From assembly GCA_011056555.1 (NCBI GenBank), contig DSEQ01000006.1, forward strand, positions 48,806 through 112,805: 64,000 bases of DNA, in the 5' to 3' direction. Origin of the DNA: Candidatus Zixiibacteriota bacterium. Lineage in GTDB: Bacteria; Zixibacteria; MSB-5A5; JAABVY01. The notes below the pieces were generated by a model that made no database searches, was not told where the DNA came from, and saw only the letters and a program-made list of their open reading frames with translations. A program made the position numbers and the translations under genes. Below are positions 26,412 to 35,862 of the stretch, in pieces. Position 1 is the stretch's first letter. Each line of letters starts with the position of its first letter.

Positions 26412-28505
26412 ATGTATGCATTAAAATCATCCCATTTATTTCAAACACCGAAATGGGTTGCGGTATTAATTTCGAGCGCTCTTTTGGTCATCATGCTTTC
26501 AGCTTCGGTCCTGTCCCGAGGTATGACAGTGGAGGATGTGGCGAATCTGCAATATGCCTATGAAATCGCAATATCTCCCGATGGACAGCTCATAGCCTAC
26601 ACCCTGATCGTCCGCCCCAACCCGTTTGTGGAAGGGGACGGTGAAGCCAACCGGCATCTTTATGTAACTGATCGGGAAGGTAATCCTCGCCCATATATCA
26701 CCGGAGAGGTGACAATAAAAAATATTGCCTTCACTCCTGACGGCCAATACATCACCTATATCGCCGAGCGTAAAAATGATAATGGTGATGAAGACAAGGA
26801 CGACGCCCTTTACAAAATCCCGATCGCAGGAGGCGAATCACGCAAAATAATCGAATTCGCAACAGATATCAGGGATTACACCTGGTCGCCCGACGGACGT
26901 CAGGTCGCTTTTCTGGCCAAAGATTCACTGGCGGATGAAGAAGAAGAACTTGAGGAAAAAGGATTCGACCAGGAAATCTACGAGGAGGACTGGCGGCATG
27001 TGAGAGTCTGGATACTTGATACCGATGATCCCGGGGCCAAACCCAGGAGACTGGAGCTACCCGGCACAGCTTCGAGCATTACCTGGAGTCCTGATGGAAA
27101 AACCCTGGCAATGGCGCTGGCGCCCACTCCGCTTATCGATGATACCTATATGTACCGGCGGGTGACGACAGTGGATGCGAAAACCGGCGGGATAATATAT
27201 AAGTTTGATAATCCCGGCAAGCTGGGAGATATAGTATGGAGTCCGGACAGCAGGCATCTGGCAATCATTAGCGCCAGGGATATCAATGATCCCAAGGAGG
27301 GCGAAATCTATATACTAAATGCAGAAGGCGGCCAGCTGCAGCCTGTCCTGACCGATGTTGATGGTCATATCAGGGACATCTTCTGGATCGACAGCCAGAC
27401 AATCCTGTATCTTGAACACCAGAACGTCCACTCGATCATTGGCACAATCAACGCCTCGGGTACGGTACAGAAGCTGCTGATTTCCGAGCCGCGGCCTGTT
27501 TTTGACGGCCTTAAGCTTTCCAGCAACAAAAAAGATGTTGTGCTTCTCGGTGAATCGCCAACTTATCCGGGCGAAGTATTCCATTACCGCATTAATGGTG
27601 ATGATCCTGAACGGCTCACCAATGTCAATCCGAGGCTTGACGAAATCGATTTTGGGAAGCAGGAAGTGATTAAGTATAACGCCCGAGATGGTCTCGAGCT
27701 ATACGGAATACTGGTTCATCCGCTCGACGAGGTTGAGGGACAGCGCTATCCCCTGATTATGTATGTCCACGGCGGCCCGGAAGCACATAATGTCGACGGC
27801 TGGCTGACCTGGTATTCCGGACCGGGGCAGGTGGGGGCGGCCAAAGGTTACATGGTTTTTTATCCCAACTACCGGGGCAGTACGGGAAGGGGCGTCGAGT
27901 TCTCGGAAATGGGCCAGGCCGATTACGCCGGTAAAGAATTTGATGATATAGTGGATGGTGTTAATCATCTTGTAGATCTGGGACTGGCTGATAAGGATAA
28001 GGTCGGGGTGACCGGCGGATCATATGGCGGTTATGCTACCGCCTGGTGTTCGACCGCCCTGACCGAGCACTTTGCGGCAGGCGTAATGAGGGTGGGAGTC
28101 TCCGATTTGATCTCAAAATTCGGCACAACCGATATACCCATGGAGATGTATTATATCCATGCCCAGTTCTGGCCCTGGGAAAAATGGCAGTGGTATTTGG
28201 AGAGAAGCCCCATATACCATGCCGGTAAGGGACGCACGCCGCTTTTGATCATGCATGGTGAAGACGATACCCGGGTCCACCCCAGCCAGTCCATGGAACT
28301 CTACCGGTATTTGAAAACGCACGGCAATGTTCCGGTTCGGCTGATCTTTTATCAGGAGGAGGGGCACGGCACGGGCAAGGCGGCGGCAAGATATGACACT
28401 AACTTAAGGCTTTTCCGCTGGATGGATCATTACCTGAAAGGACCCGGAGGAGATCCGCCACCGGTTGAAATTGATTACAGCGATTTGAAACCTAACGAGG
28501 AATAA
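26412..28505 (+). CDS. S9 prolyl oligopeptidase-like peptidase, exported
   Basis: A 697-residue serine peptidase; ATG at 26412 with ATGGAGG upstream. N-terminal hydrophobic segment (about residues 14-35) suggests export. Residues about 40-400 are a WD40/TolB-like propeller with repeated W-SPDG-type turns (TWSPDGRQVAFL, TWSPDGKTLAMA, VWSPDSRHLAII). The C-terminal alpha/beta-hydrolase part has the oxyanion YVHGGPE, nucleophile Ser in GGSYGGY (S537), Asp in HGEDDTRVH and His in EEGHGTG (H652). It cleaves short peptides, often at proline or Ala sites. With the OPT transporter upstream it fits peptide use as nutrient. Confidence 0.92.
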   Translation: MYALKSSHLFQTPKWVAVLISSALLVIMLSASVLSRGMTVEDVANLQYAYEIAISPDGQLIAYTLIVRPNPFVEGDGEANRHLYVTDREGNPRPYITGEVTIKNIAFTPDGQYITYIAERKNDNGDEDKDDALYKIPIAGGESRKIIEFATDIRDYTWSPDGRQVAFLAKDSLADEEEELEEKGFDQEIYEEDWRHVRVWILDTDDPGAKPRRLELPGTASSITWSPDGKTLAMALAPTPLIDDTYMYRRVTTVDAKTGGIIYKFDNPGKLGDIVWSPDSRHLAIISARDINDPKEGEIYILNAEGGQLQPVLTDVDGHIRDIFWIDSQTILYLEHQNVHSIIGTINASGTVQKLLISEPRPVFDGLKLSSNKKDVVLLGESPTYPGEVFHYRINGDDPERLTNVNPRLDEIDFGKQEVIKYNARDGLELYGILVHPLDEVEGQRYPLIMYVHGGPEAHNVDGWLTWYSGPGQVGAAKGYMVFYPNYRGSTGRGVEFSEMGQADYAGKEFDDIVDGVNHLVDLGLADKDKVGVTGGSYGGYATAWCSTALTEHFAAGVMRVGVSDLISKFGTTDIPMEMYYIHAQFWPWEKWQWYLERSPIYHAGKGRTPLLIMHGEDDTRVHPSQSMELYRYLKTHGNVPVRLIFYQEEGHGTGKAAARYDTNLRLFRWMDHYLKGPGGDPPPVEIDYSDLKPNEE

Positions 28506-28512
28506 GTTAAAA

Positions 28513-28543
28513 CGGGGATCGGCGATTCCGATCCCCGCCTTAT
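28513..28543. terminator. Bidirectional hairpin terminator
   Basis: CGGGGATCGG (28513-28522) pairs with CCGATCCCCG (28528-28537), 5-base loop; CCTTATTTT follows on the plus strand. Between the convergent S9 and MscS genes. Confidence 0.7.
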
Positions 28544-28549
28544 TTTCAG

Positions 28550-29452
28550 TTATGCGGCAGCCTCTTCTCTGCCCATCAGCTTAACATGCATCGGCGGAGC
28601 GCCGCCCTGCTTGTCTTCGCCCATATATAATGTCACATGCGGGAACGGTATTTCGATTCCCTTCTCATCGAATGCAATCTTGAGCCTGCGGTTGAACTCA
28701 CGCGCCACACGCCACTGTTTGATCGGCCTGGTCTTCGTACGGGCCTTGATTATCAGCGCGGAATCGGCAAATTTATCCAGCCCCAGGACCTCGAGCGGCT
28801 CCAATATATCATCCTTATAGTCCTCATCATTGCGCAAATCCTCATCCACAGCCTTGGCCACCTCAATGACTTCATCGACATTCTCTCTATATGCCACGCC
28901 AATCTCGAACACATACTGAGAAAAATCTTTGGTCATATTGGTGACGACGTCTATTGTGCCGTTGCGGATGAAATGAACATTGCCCGACAAATCGCGAAGC
29001 ACGGTATTTTTCAAGCTCACCTTTTCCACGAGGCCGCCCTTACCCGAAACAACCACTACATCACCGACACGAATCTGATCCTGCAGCAGAATAAAGAAAC
29101 CGCTGATAACATCCTGCACCAGATATTGAGCCCCAAAACCGATAGCCACACCAACAATACCGGCAGCGGCCAATATGGGTCCAATCTGGATCCCGAATTC
29201 TCCAAGAATCATAATTAATGAAATTATTATCACCACAAGTCCCAATATGAGCTGTATGATCCCGCTCAGAGTGTCTGCACGTTTCCGCATTTCAACTCCG
29301 GCATGCTCACCCCTGAATTGGTCAAATATTTTTCTCGAAAACATCTTGGCCACTTTCAAAGCGATGACCATCAAAATCAAGATAAGAATTATTTTCAAGC
29401 CATGATTGATCAGCCAGGTTCTGACGATTTCCCATAATTCCTGCAAATCCAT
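28550..29452 (-). CDS. Small-conductance mechanosensitive channel (MscS type)
   Basis: A 300-residue inner-membrane channel. The ATG at 29452 follows AAAGGAGG; a longer frame begins at 29479. Three helices: near residues 15-38, 65-90 and the pore helix with GVAIGFGAQYLVQDVISG. The beta domain follows (QIRVGDVVVVSGKGGLVEKV) and then VRNGT-type and mixed alpha/beta C-terminal sequence ending IEIPFPHVTLYMGED. Length is close to the classic 286-residue MscS. It opens on hypo-osmotic shock. Next gene upstream on the strand is CorA, then a second MscS-like gene, so an ion/osmotic group. Confidence 0.92.
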   Translation of the reverse strand: MDLQELWEIVRTWLINHGLKIILILILMVIALKVAKMFSRKIFDQFRGEHAGVEMRKRADTLSGIIQLILGLVVIIISLIMILGEFGIQIGPILAAAGIVGVAIGFGAQYLVQDVISGFFILLQDQIRVGDVVVVSGKGGLVEKVSLKNTVLRDLSGNVHFIRNGTIDVVTNMTKDFSQYVFEIGVAYRENVDEVIEVAKAVDEDLRNDEDYKDDILEPLEVLGLDKFADSALIIKARTKTRPIKQWRVAREFNRRLKIAFDEKGIEIPFPHVTLYMGEDKQGGAPPMHVKLMGREEAAA

Positions 29453-29514
29453 AATGCCTCCTTTGTTAAAAAATAGCACATTTTATATTCACAACAGATC
29501 AATGTGATGTATGT

Positions 29515-30594
29515 TCACAGCCATTTTTTTCTGCGGAAGAAGAATAAAAGGCCGAGGCCGATTATCAGCGCGGCAATCCAGAAAAAGATATATCCGTAGC
29601 GAAAACTCAGCTCGGGCATATTGAAAGGACCAATCGAGGTATCAAAGTTCATACCGTAAACACCCGCCAAAAATCCAAGCGGGATGAATATCGTCGCAAT
29701 TATGGTCAGGACTTTCATTACCTGGTTCATGCGGTTGCTGATACTGGAAAGGTATATATCCAGAAGCCCCGAAATCATATCACGAAAAGTCTCAACCGTA
29801 TCTATTACCTGTATTATATGCTCATATAAGTCCCGCAGATAGGGCCTGGTGAAATCATGGATCAGTACCGATTCAGCCCTGTCCATGCCGCTGGCAACTT
29901 CGCGCAGGGGCCAGATTGCCTTGCGAATGAAAACCATCTGGCGCTTCAAATCATAGATCGTCTCCAAATCCTCGGGCTCCGGATTTGAAACCAGATCGTC
30001 TTCCAGTTCCTCCACAGTATCCCCGATATTCTCGAGAATGATAAAATAATTGTCAACAATAGCATCCATCAAAGTATATGCGAGGTAATCCGACCCCATA
30101 AACCTGACCCGAGGTTCGGTCCTGCGGATTCTTTCCCGTACCGCTTCAAAAACATCACCTTCCTTCTCCTGAAAAGAGAGCACATAATTCTTGCCGAATA
30201 CAATGCTGACCTGCTCGGATTCAATGCCGTCCTCCGATTTCTGGTAAAGCATCTTCAAGGTAACAAAGATATACTCACCGCTATCCTCCAGCTTGGGACG
30301 ATGTCCGGTGTTGGCAATATCCTCCTGCGTCAGGGCATGAATTCCGAAATGCTCACCCAGTTTTTCAATATTGCCGACCTCATGAATGCCGTTTATATTT
30401 ATCCAGGTTATAGTGGAGGTATCTTTATACTGAAAGCTGTCTTCGATTTTTTCCAGCCTTATTTCCTGCAATTCGGTTTCACTGTAATCGATAACTTCAA
30501 TTGTTGCCTTCTCTGTTCTCTGTTCACCAACAAAGACCACAGATCCGGGCTTCAGCCCTTTTGATTTCGAATGTTTCTTGATTAAACGAGTCAT
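29515..30594 (-). CDS. corA: CorA-type magnesium/cobalt transporter
   Basis: A 359-residue pentameric channel subunit for Mg2+ or Co2+. Long cytoplasmic N-terminal alpha/beta domain, a stalk helix (around SNRMNQVMKVLTIIATIFIP) and two C-terminal helices with the signature YGMNFD at the end of TM1 and a positively charged tail (FFFRRKKWL). All are standard for CorA, and the length is normal. It lies between two MscS-family genes on the same strand with short gaps (62 and 43 bp), suggesting a cotranscribed ion-homeostasis group. Confidence 0.92.
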   Translation of the reverse strand: MTRLIKKHSKSKGLKPGSVVFVGEQRTEKATIEVIDYSETELQEIRLEKIEDSFQYKDTSTITWININGIHEVGNIEKLGEHFGIHALTQEDIANTGHRPKLEDSGEYIFVTLKMLYQKSEDGIESEQVSIVFGKNYVLSFQEKEGDVFEAVRERIRRTEPRVRFMGSDYLAYTLMDAIVDNYFIILENIGDTVEELEDDLVSNPEPEDLETIYDLKRQMVFIRKAIWPLREVASGMDRAESVLIHDFTRPYLRDLYEHIIQVIDTVETFRDMISGLLDIYLSSISNRMNQVMKVLTIIATIFIPLGFLAGVYGMNFDTSIGPFNMPELSFRYGYIFFWIAALIIGLGLLFFFRRKKWL

Positions 30595-30637
30595 ATCATT
30601 AATACCCCGTTACAAATATTGCGGCGGTTCGGCAAAT

Positions 30638-31714
30638 CTACTTGTCTTTCTTCTCTTCTTCCTTCCGCTTCAGAATCTCGGCGAGATTCTCACGCCGGTT
30701 CTCTATCCGCTTTAGGAGCCCCTTCATATTCTCGACGTCCGAATCGGATCCGGCTTTGTCGATACTCTCCTTGAGTTTATCCATTTCCCTGCCCAATTTC
30801 TCATATGTCTCCCGCAGCTTTTCAATCGACTCGGCCTCGTCAGCCTTCTCAAAAACGACCTTCTCGGGCTGTGCCATAGCTTCTGATACAGCCTGCCCCT
30901 CAGAAGGCGCGGTATCCGGAATAATTTTCTTCCCCTCCGGGACAGCTCTCGTACTCATAAATGTGGGTGATACTACTTCAACGCCATTTTGCTGCAATAC
31001 ATCGAGCATCATCTTGCGCAGCCGTGAGCGGGCTGAAATTAGATGTTTGACATCTTTCAGCAGTCCGGAGATACGATATGTCACCGAAAAATCTCCCAGA
31101 TCAATTACATGCATAAACGGCTCCTCCAGCTCTGTAGCCTCCGCCGCCTGCAAAAGCAGATTCTCGATCTTATTTCTGGAGACATTGTAACCCAATGAGA
31201 CATCGGCTGAAATAATCGTCCCCGATGACCTCACCACCTTAACAGGATTAGTTATCAAATACATATTCGGAATTGTCGTTAAATTGCTGTCGATAGTCTG
31301 TATTTCGGTATGAAATAATCCCCGGTCGGAAATCCGCCCAAAATATTCTCCGACACTGATAAAATCCCCGGACCGGAAACTTTTGATCGCCCGCAACATC
31401 AATCCGGCCATGGCATTGCCGATGAAAGTGGTCGATGACAGCGCAATTATGGCACTCAAAAGAATGCCGAGAAGGCTGAGAAGTTGCCCCTTGGATGTAT
31501 CTCTTATGGGAAGAAGCAAAATTACAGCAACGATTCCCAGCAAGACCAGTATTAGCGTGACAATCTGAGTCCTGAATTTAAGGCCGGGAGTTTTTGAGTA
31601 GTGTCGCTGGAGGAGGTAGCGGATCAGAAATAAGAAGATTACTACCCCTATGACCGCAGCCCAGGACGGCAGGATCGGCTTTACACTTTCAAAGATTCGA
31701 CTCAAAACTTCCAT
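30638..31714 (-). CDS. MscS-like channel with C-terminal coiled coil
   Basis: A 358-residue membrane protein. Three or four N-terminal helices (AAVIGVVIFLFLIRYLL, FRTQIVTLILVLLGIVAVIL, LLGILLSAIIALSSTTFIG), the MscS beta domain (SFRSGDFISVGEYFGRISDRG, ETQTIDSNLTTIPN-like block) and, from about residue 270, a charged Glu/Lys-rich helix run to the end that should form a coiled coil. The coiled tail is longer than in E. coli MscS. Distinct from the MscS gene two places downstream. Confidence 0.85.
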   Translation of the reverse strand: MEVLSRIFESVKPILPSWAAVIGVVIFLFLIRYLLQRHYSKTPGLKFRTQIVTLILVLLGIVAVILLLPIRDTSKGQLLSLLGILLSAIIALSSTTFIGNAMAGLMLRAIKSFRSGDFISVGEYFGRISDRGLFHTEIQTIDSNLTTIPNMYLITNPVKVVRSSGTIISADVSLGYNVSRNKIENLLLQAAEATELEEPFMHVIDLGDFSVTYRISGLLKDVKHLISARSRLRKMMLDVLQQNGVEVVSPTFMSTRAVPEGKKIIPDTAPSEGQAVSEAMAQPEKVVFEKADEAESIEKLRETYEKLGREMDKLKESIDKAGSDSDVENMKGLLKRIENRRENLAEILKRKEEEKKDK

Positions 31715-32038
31715 TGTTTATGCGGGACTACCTCCCCCCGCCTCCCCATTCCTTTTATTGTCTTCACCTGTATAGATTTAAGCGGATTTTTATCGTATAT
31801 GTCAAGCTAAATCTGGGAAATATACTAATCCGGCAGGATAGTATTGAGCAAATCTTCACAAAATTCAGACTGAAATCACAAAATCAGATTAGAAAAGTTT
31901 GTGCTTTTTTTCACGAAGTTACCCGATTAATATTGACAACCATATTGGCCTGCCTTATTTTCAGGTGGCATATAAGTCGCGTGAAACCTGAAAGTGATGA
32001 GGAATCCACCCGCGTAATCAGCGTGGTCTGGGGTGTGG
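31715..32038. other. 324-bp divergent intergenic region
   Basis: Between the MscS-like gene (minus) and the histidine kinase (plus). It contains a promoter candidate for the kinase (31933-31961). An open frame runs through it but is low-complexity in codon choice and overlaps the kinase in another frame, so I do not call a gene. Confidence 0.5.
31933..31961 (+). promoter_or_regulatory. Sigma-70-like promoter before the histidine kinase
   Basis: TTGACA (31933-31938), 17-bp spacer, TATTTT (31956-31961), giving a leader of about 70 bases to the ATG at 32039. Confidence 0.45.
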
Positions 32039-33739
32039 ATGGCAACAGAGGCAGGCAAAAAAAGAGACTCTCTGGCAGAATCGCTTCCTTTTGATAAAGA
32101 GCATTATAGAGAACTAAAAAGGAAGCAGGTGATCAGGCTCCTCTTTTTCTATCTTGGTCCGTTGATAGTGCTCATTATCTTCTTCAGCATTCAATACAGT
32201 GCTATGGTTGCAGAGAGCCGCCGTCTGCACCTGACAGCTATCGCCGAAAACCAGTCCAATACACTCAACCTGTTTCTATCGGAAAGAATAGTCAACCTCG
32301 ACAACCTGATTGATGATCCGCGTTTCCAGCACCCTCCCGCGTCTGCAAATCTGCAGATCTATCTCGACAGATTGAAAAAGAACAGCCAGACATTCGTAGA
32401 TATTGGCTACTTCGACTCATCCGGTATACAGGTCGCCTATGCCGGGCCATACCCTTCATTAGAAAAAGTGGATTACAGCTCGGAGGACTGGTTTAGAAGG
32501 CTCAAACAGAGCGATGAAAACTTCATAATCACTGATATATATCTTGGTTTCCGTCAAATTCCTCACTTCACCATTGCTGTCAGCAGAAATATCGAGGGCG
32601 AACTGGTGATCCTGCGGGCCACCTTAGATCCTGGCAATATATATGAATATATGCGCAGCCTTGAGGGGGCAAACGAGGTTTTCATATCTATCGTCAATGA
32701 GGACGGCTACTATCAGCTGGTCACCCCGCACATAGGGACTCCGCTGGAATCATCCTCGATTGTTCCGCCAGAGACTCCCCGGCTGGGGGCGGAGACATTA
32801 AAAATTGACGGCTCAAGGATAACATATGCCTATTCATGGCTGCGTCTGGCAGACTGGGCCTTGATTGTACAGCCTTCTGATCCGCAAAGAGGTGGATTCT
32901 TCTCAGGATTCAATATGCGGATTTATATTATTGCCGCGGCGATGATTTTATTGATCATTTCAGTAATAGCCTTTCGTGCCAATAAGCTGGTCGAGATGCA
33001 GATGGAAACGGACCGTACACGCGCCCAGTTGGAACATGCCTCCAAGCTGGCCTCCGTCGGCGAACTTGCCGCCGGAATAGCCCATGAAATAAACAATCCG
33101 CTGGCGGTAATAAATGAAGAAGCCGGACTTATCAAAGATTATATGAATCCTGAATTCGGGGAAACCATGGATCCCGAACGGCTCGAAGAACACCTCAACT
33201 CAATTCAACAGTCCGTATTCAGATGCCGTGATATCACCCATAAGCTGCTCAGATTTGTACGCAAATCCGATGTGGAACTCAAGACTCATAATATAAACGA
33301 TATTATCGATGGTGTTGTAGACGGCCTCTTGATGCGTGAAATGCAGGTCTCGAATATTGAAATCGAGAAGAATTACGATCCTAATATTCCGACGATTCTC
33401 ACCGACCGCAATCAGCTTCAACAGGTGATCCTGAATATTATAAATAATGGCGTGGATGCGCTCGAGGGCCGTCCGGGAACAATCACCATAAAGACGAGGA
33501 CCGAAAACAATCACGTGGAAATTGCCATAAGCGATACCGGAAAAGGGATCAAACCCGGTGACATAGAAAAACTCTTCATGCCTTTTTTTACGACTAAAGA
33601 GGTTGGCAAAGGTACCGGTCTGGGCCTGTCGGTAAGCTATGGAATTATCAAAAGCCTGGGAGGAGAAATCAAAGTAGATTCAACTGTCGGCCGGGGCAGC
33701 GAATTTACTATAATACTTCCAATGAAACCGGGCAAATAA
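32039..33739 (+). CDS. Membrane sensor histidine kinase with extracytoplasmic Cache-like domain
   Basis: About 566 residues. Start is ATG 32039 (GTG 32033 is an in-frame alternative; neither has a strong ribosome site). TM1 about residues 32-54, then a roughly 230-residue periplasmic domain with a dCache/PAS look ([36 protein letters not shown]), TM2 ([18 protein letters not shown]), no clear HAMP. The kinase core is NtrB-like: H-box [13 protein letters not shown] (His about 349), N-box [11 protein letters not shown]1 ISDTGKGI, F-box FFTTK and G2 [10 protein letters not shown]. It has no receiver domain of its own. The receiver-transporter fusion follows 62 bp later and is its likely partner. 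Confidence 0.9.
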   Translation: MATEAGKKRDSLAESLPFDKEHYRELKRKQVIRLLFFYLGPLIVLIIFFSIQYSAMVAESRRLHLTAIAENQSNTLNLFLSERIVNLDNLIDDPRFQHPPASANLQIYLDRLKKNSQTFVDIGYFDSSGIQVAYAGPYPSLEKVDYSSEDWFRRLKQSDENFIITDIYLGFRQIPHFTIAVSRNIEGELVILRATLDPGNIYEYMRSLEGANEVFISIVNEDGYYQLVTPHIGTPLESSSIVPPETPRLGAETLKIDGSRITYAYSWLRLADWALIVQPSDPQRGGFFSGFNMRIYIIAAAMILLIISVIAFRANKLVEMQMETDRTRAQLEHASKLASVGELAAGIAHEINNPLAVINEEAGLIKDYMNPEFGETMDPERLEEHLNSIQQSVFRCRDITHKLLRFVRKSDVELKTHNINDIIDGVVDGLLMREMQVSNIEIEKNYDPNIPTILTDRNQLQQVILNIINNGVDALEGRPGTITIKTRTENNHVEIAISDTGKGIKPGDIEKLFMPFFTTKEVGKGTGLGLSVSYGIIKSLGGEIKVDSTVGRGSEFTIILPMKPGK

Positions 33740-33801
33740 TAAGCGTTCACACGATGCTGTGAAAATATTGCAGCTTCTGACACAACGGCGGGAGGCAAAA
33801 A

Positions 33802-35838
33802 ATGCCAAAACTGTTAATCGTCGATGACGAAGATAAGTTTCGGAAAATGCTCACCACGCGTCTCGAAATGCGCGGTTATGATGTCGTTGACCTGGATAAT
33901 GGTACGGATGCAATCAAGACTGTCCGGTCCGATTCTGATATAGATGTGGTCATTCTAGATCGCAAGATGCCGGATATGAACGGAGAAGAAGTTCTGGCAG
34001 GAATTCGTGAATTTCGTCCCGCCCTTCCGGTCATTATGCTTACCGGGCATGGAAGTATGCGTTCAGCCATGGAAACGGGCAAACTGGAGGCCTATGCCTA
34101 CCTTGAGAAGCCTGCTGATCTTGATCATCTGATTCGGACAATAGAATCTGCCATAGAGGACAAAGTTCATGCCATGGCTCGGCATGAGATTGCATACGTT
34201 GAAAAAGGCTCCCTGTGGAAATGGCTCAAAGGCTCACATAATTCAAGACCGGGCATTATACTGCTCGGAATAATCTTTTTTGCATTGATAACATTCACTC
34301 CTGCTCCAGATAGACTGATGTCGCTATTATCATGGGAAAAAACGGGCAAGGTTGAGCAGGACCTTAATGCAGGATACGCCAGCTATCGCGGCATGCATGA
34401 AGACGAAAGCATTGCTGAATATTACAGCCGCTATTCGGGGATGGGTAATACTGTTGTCAATGAGGAAGGCAACAAGGTCAAAGAACCATTAACTCCCAGT
34501 CAGGCGGCATTCAAGGCCAAAGTCATGCTTGGCATACTTATCGTGGCCGCCATGTTCTGGGCCTCAGGAGCGGTTCCCATTGGAATTACAGCCCTCGCGG
34601 TGGGCGTCTTCATGTACTTCTTTGGGATATTAAAGCCTGATGACGTAGCAGCTGCCTATGCCAAAGACGCAGTTATATTTATATTCGGTGTATTGGCAAT
34701 TTCTAATGCCATTACCAAAACCGGGCTGGACCGAAGAATCGGGCTTCTATTATTGGGGCCGGCCAAGACATTGCCGCGCCTTCTCTTTATTTTCCTGCCC
34801 CTTTTCGGCATGGCCTGCTCATTTGTTTCCGAACATGCCTTAATCGCATTTGTAATGCCGCTCTTCATGATGGTCTATGTGTCTTCAATCAGGGCGGCGG
34901 GAGTAAAAAAAGACCGGGCTCTGGCGGTCATGTTTGCTCTTTCCCTTTGCTTTGCCGCCAATTGCGGAGGACCGGGCTCGCCTGCTGCTGGTGGAAGAAA
35001 TGCCATAATGCTCGGCATCCTTTCCGATTACGGGGTTGCGCCCTCATTCGGAGAGTGGGTCGCCTATGGGCTTCCATTCGTTCCGGTTATGGGATTGGTA
35101 ATCGCCGCTTATTTCTTCTTTATGTTCAGGCGAAAGCTGGTTTTGAAAAACATTAATGTTTCCGCACTTGTGAAAGAGGCCTCCGATAAAATCGGGCCGA
35201 TGAATAGAAATGAATATATTACCGCAATAGTACTGGTGTTTCTAATCATCCTCTGGATAACGGCCAGTGATTTCCTTGGTATGGGCGGACCGGTGATATT
35301 ATGTATAGTAATTCTGAATCTTTTCAGGATCTTGCGATGGAAGGACATCGCTGCTATCCCATGGGACGTGGTTGCCCTTTACGCCAGCGCATCAGCCCTG
35401 GGAAAGGGACTTGCGGTCTCAGGGGCGGCACTCTATCTTGCGGACAGCTTTATAAGCATCCTGCCCGAGTTTTTCCGCTCGGGCGAGGGCCTGGCGATGG
35501 CAACCAGTATCTTCACAGGTATCGCAACAAACTTCATGAGTGACGGGGCGACGGTTTCTGCAATCGGGCCAATAACAATTCCGATGGCAAAAATTTCCGG
35601 TACTCACCCCTGGATGGTCGGATTTGCCACAGCGTTTGCATCATCATTCGCCCACATGATGATAATTGGCACTCCCAACAACGCTATTGCATACACCCTG
35701 GCCAAGGATCCGGCTACTGGCGAACAGCTTGTCAGGCTGAGTGATTTTCTTAAACACGGTGCGGCCATTCTGGTGCTTTCATTTGCAGTGCTCTGGCTCT
35801 GGGCATTTTTCGGTTACTGGCGCTTTATCGGATTTTAG
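33802..35838 (+). CDS. Response-regulator receiver fused to DASS/SLC13-type transporter
   Basis: A 678-residue fusion. Residues 1-120 are an intact receiver: acidic pair D8/D9, phospho-acceptor D53 in VVILDRKMPD, T81 and K103. Residues about 150-678 are an integral membrane transporter of the divalent anion:sodium symporter type, with TM starting at 150, a hydrophilic insert about 180-235, then about ten helices. DASS landmarks are recognisable (GGPGSPAAGGRNAI at 389-401, MIIGTPNNAI at 620-629), but both SNT substrate motifs are replaced: FVSEHALIAFVMP (S343-E344-H345) and FMSDGATVSAIGP (S580-D581-G582). ATG at 33802 follows GGCGGGAGG. Phosphorylation by the upstream kinase would act directly on transport; substrate unknown. 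Apparent length matches a full DASS protein plus one receiver. Confidence 0.9.
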   Translation: MPKLLIVDDEDKFRKMLTTRLEMRGYDVVDLDNGTDAIKTVRSDSDIDVVILDRKMPDMNGEEVLAGIREFRPALPVIMLTGHGSMRSAMETGKLEAYAYLEKPADLDHLIRTIESAIEDKVHAMARHEIAYVEKGSLWKWLKGSHNSRPGIILLGIIFFALITFTPAPDRLMSLLSWEKTGKVEQDLNAGYASYRGMHEDESIAEYYSRYSGMGNTVVNEEGNKVKEPLTPSQAAFKAKVMLGILIVAAMFWASGAVPIGITALAVGVFMYFFGILKPDDVAAAYAKDAVIFIFGVLAISNAITKTGLDRRIGLLLLGPAKTLPRLLFIFLPLFGMACSFVSEHALIAFVMPLFMMVYVSSIRAAGVKKDRALAVMFALSLCFAANCGGPGSPAAGGRNAIMLGILSDYGVAPSFGEWVAYGLPFVPVMGLVIAAYFFFMFRRKLVLKNINVSALVKEASDKIGPMNRNEYITAIVLVFLIILWITASDFLGMGGPVILCIVILNLFRILRWKDIAAIPWDVVALYASASALGKGLAVSGAALYLADSFISILPEFFRSGEGLAMATSIFTGIATNFMSDGATVSAIGPITIPMAKISGTHPWMVGFATAFASSFAHMMIIGTPNNAIAYTLAKDPATGEQLVRLSDFLKHGAAILVLSFAVLWLWAFFGYWRFIGF

Positions 35839-35862
35839 AATATAAAATAAGGAAGGGATAAA

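Noticed and set aside
31714..32094. 126-codon plus-strand open frame
   Set aside because: No ribosome site, no recognisable domain and it overlaps the histidine kinase start in another phase.
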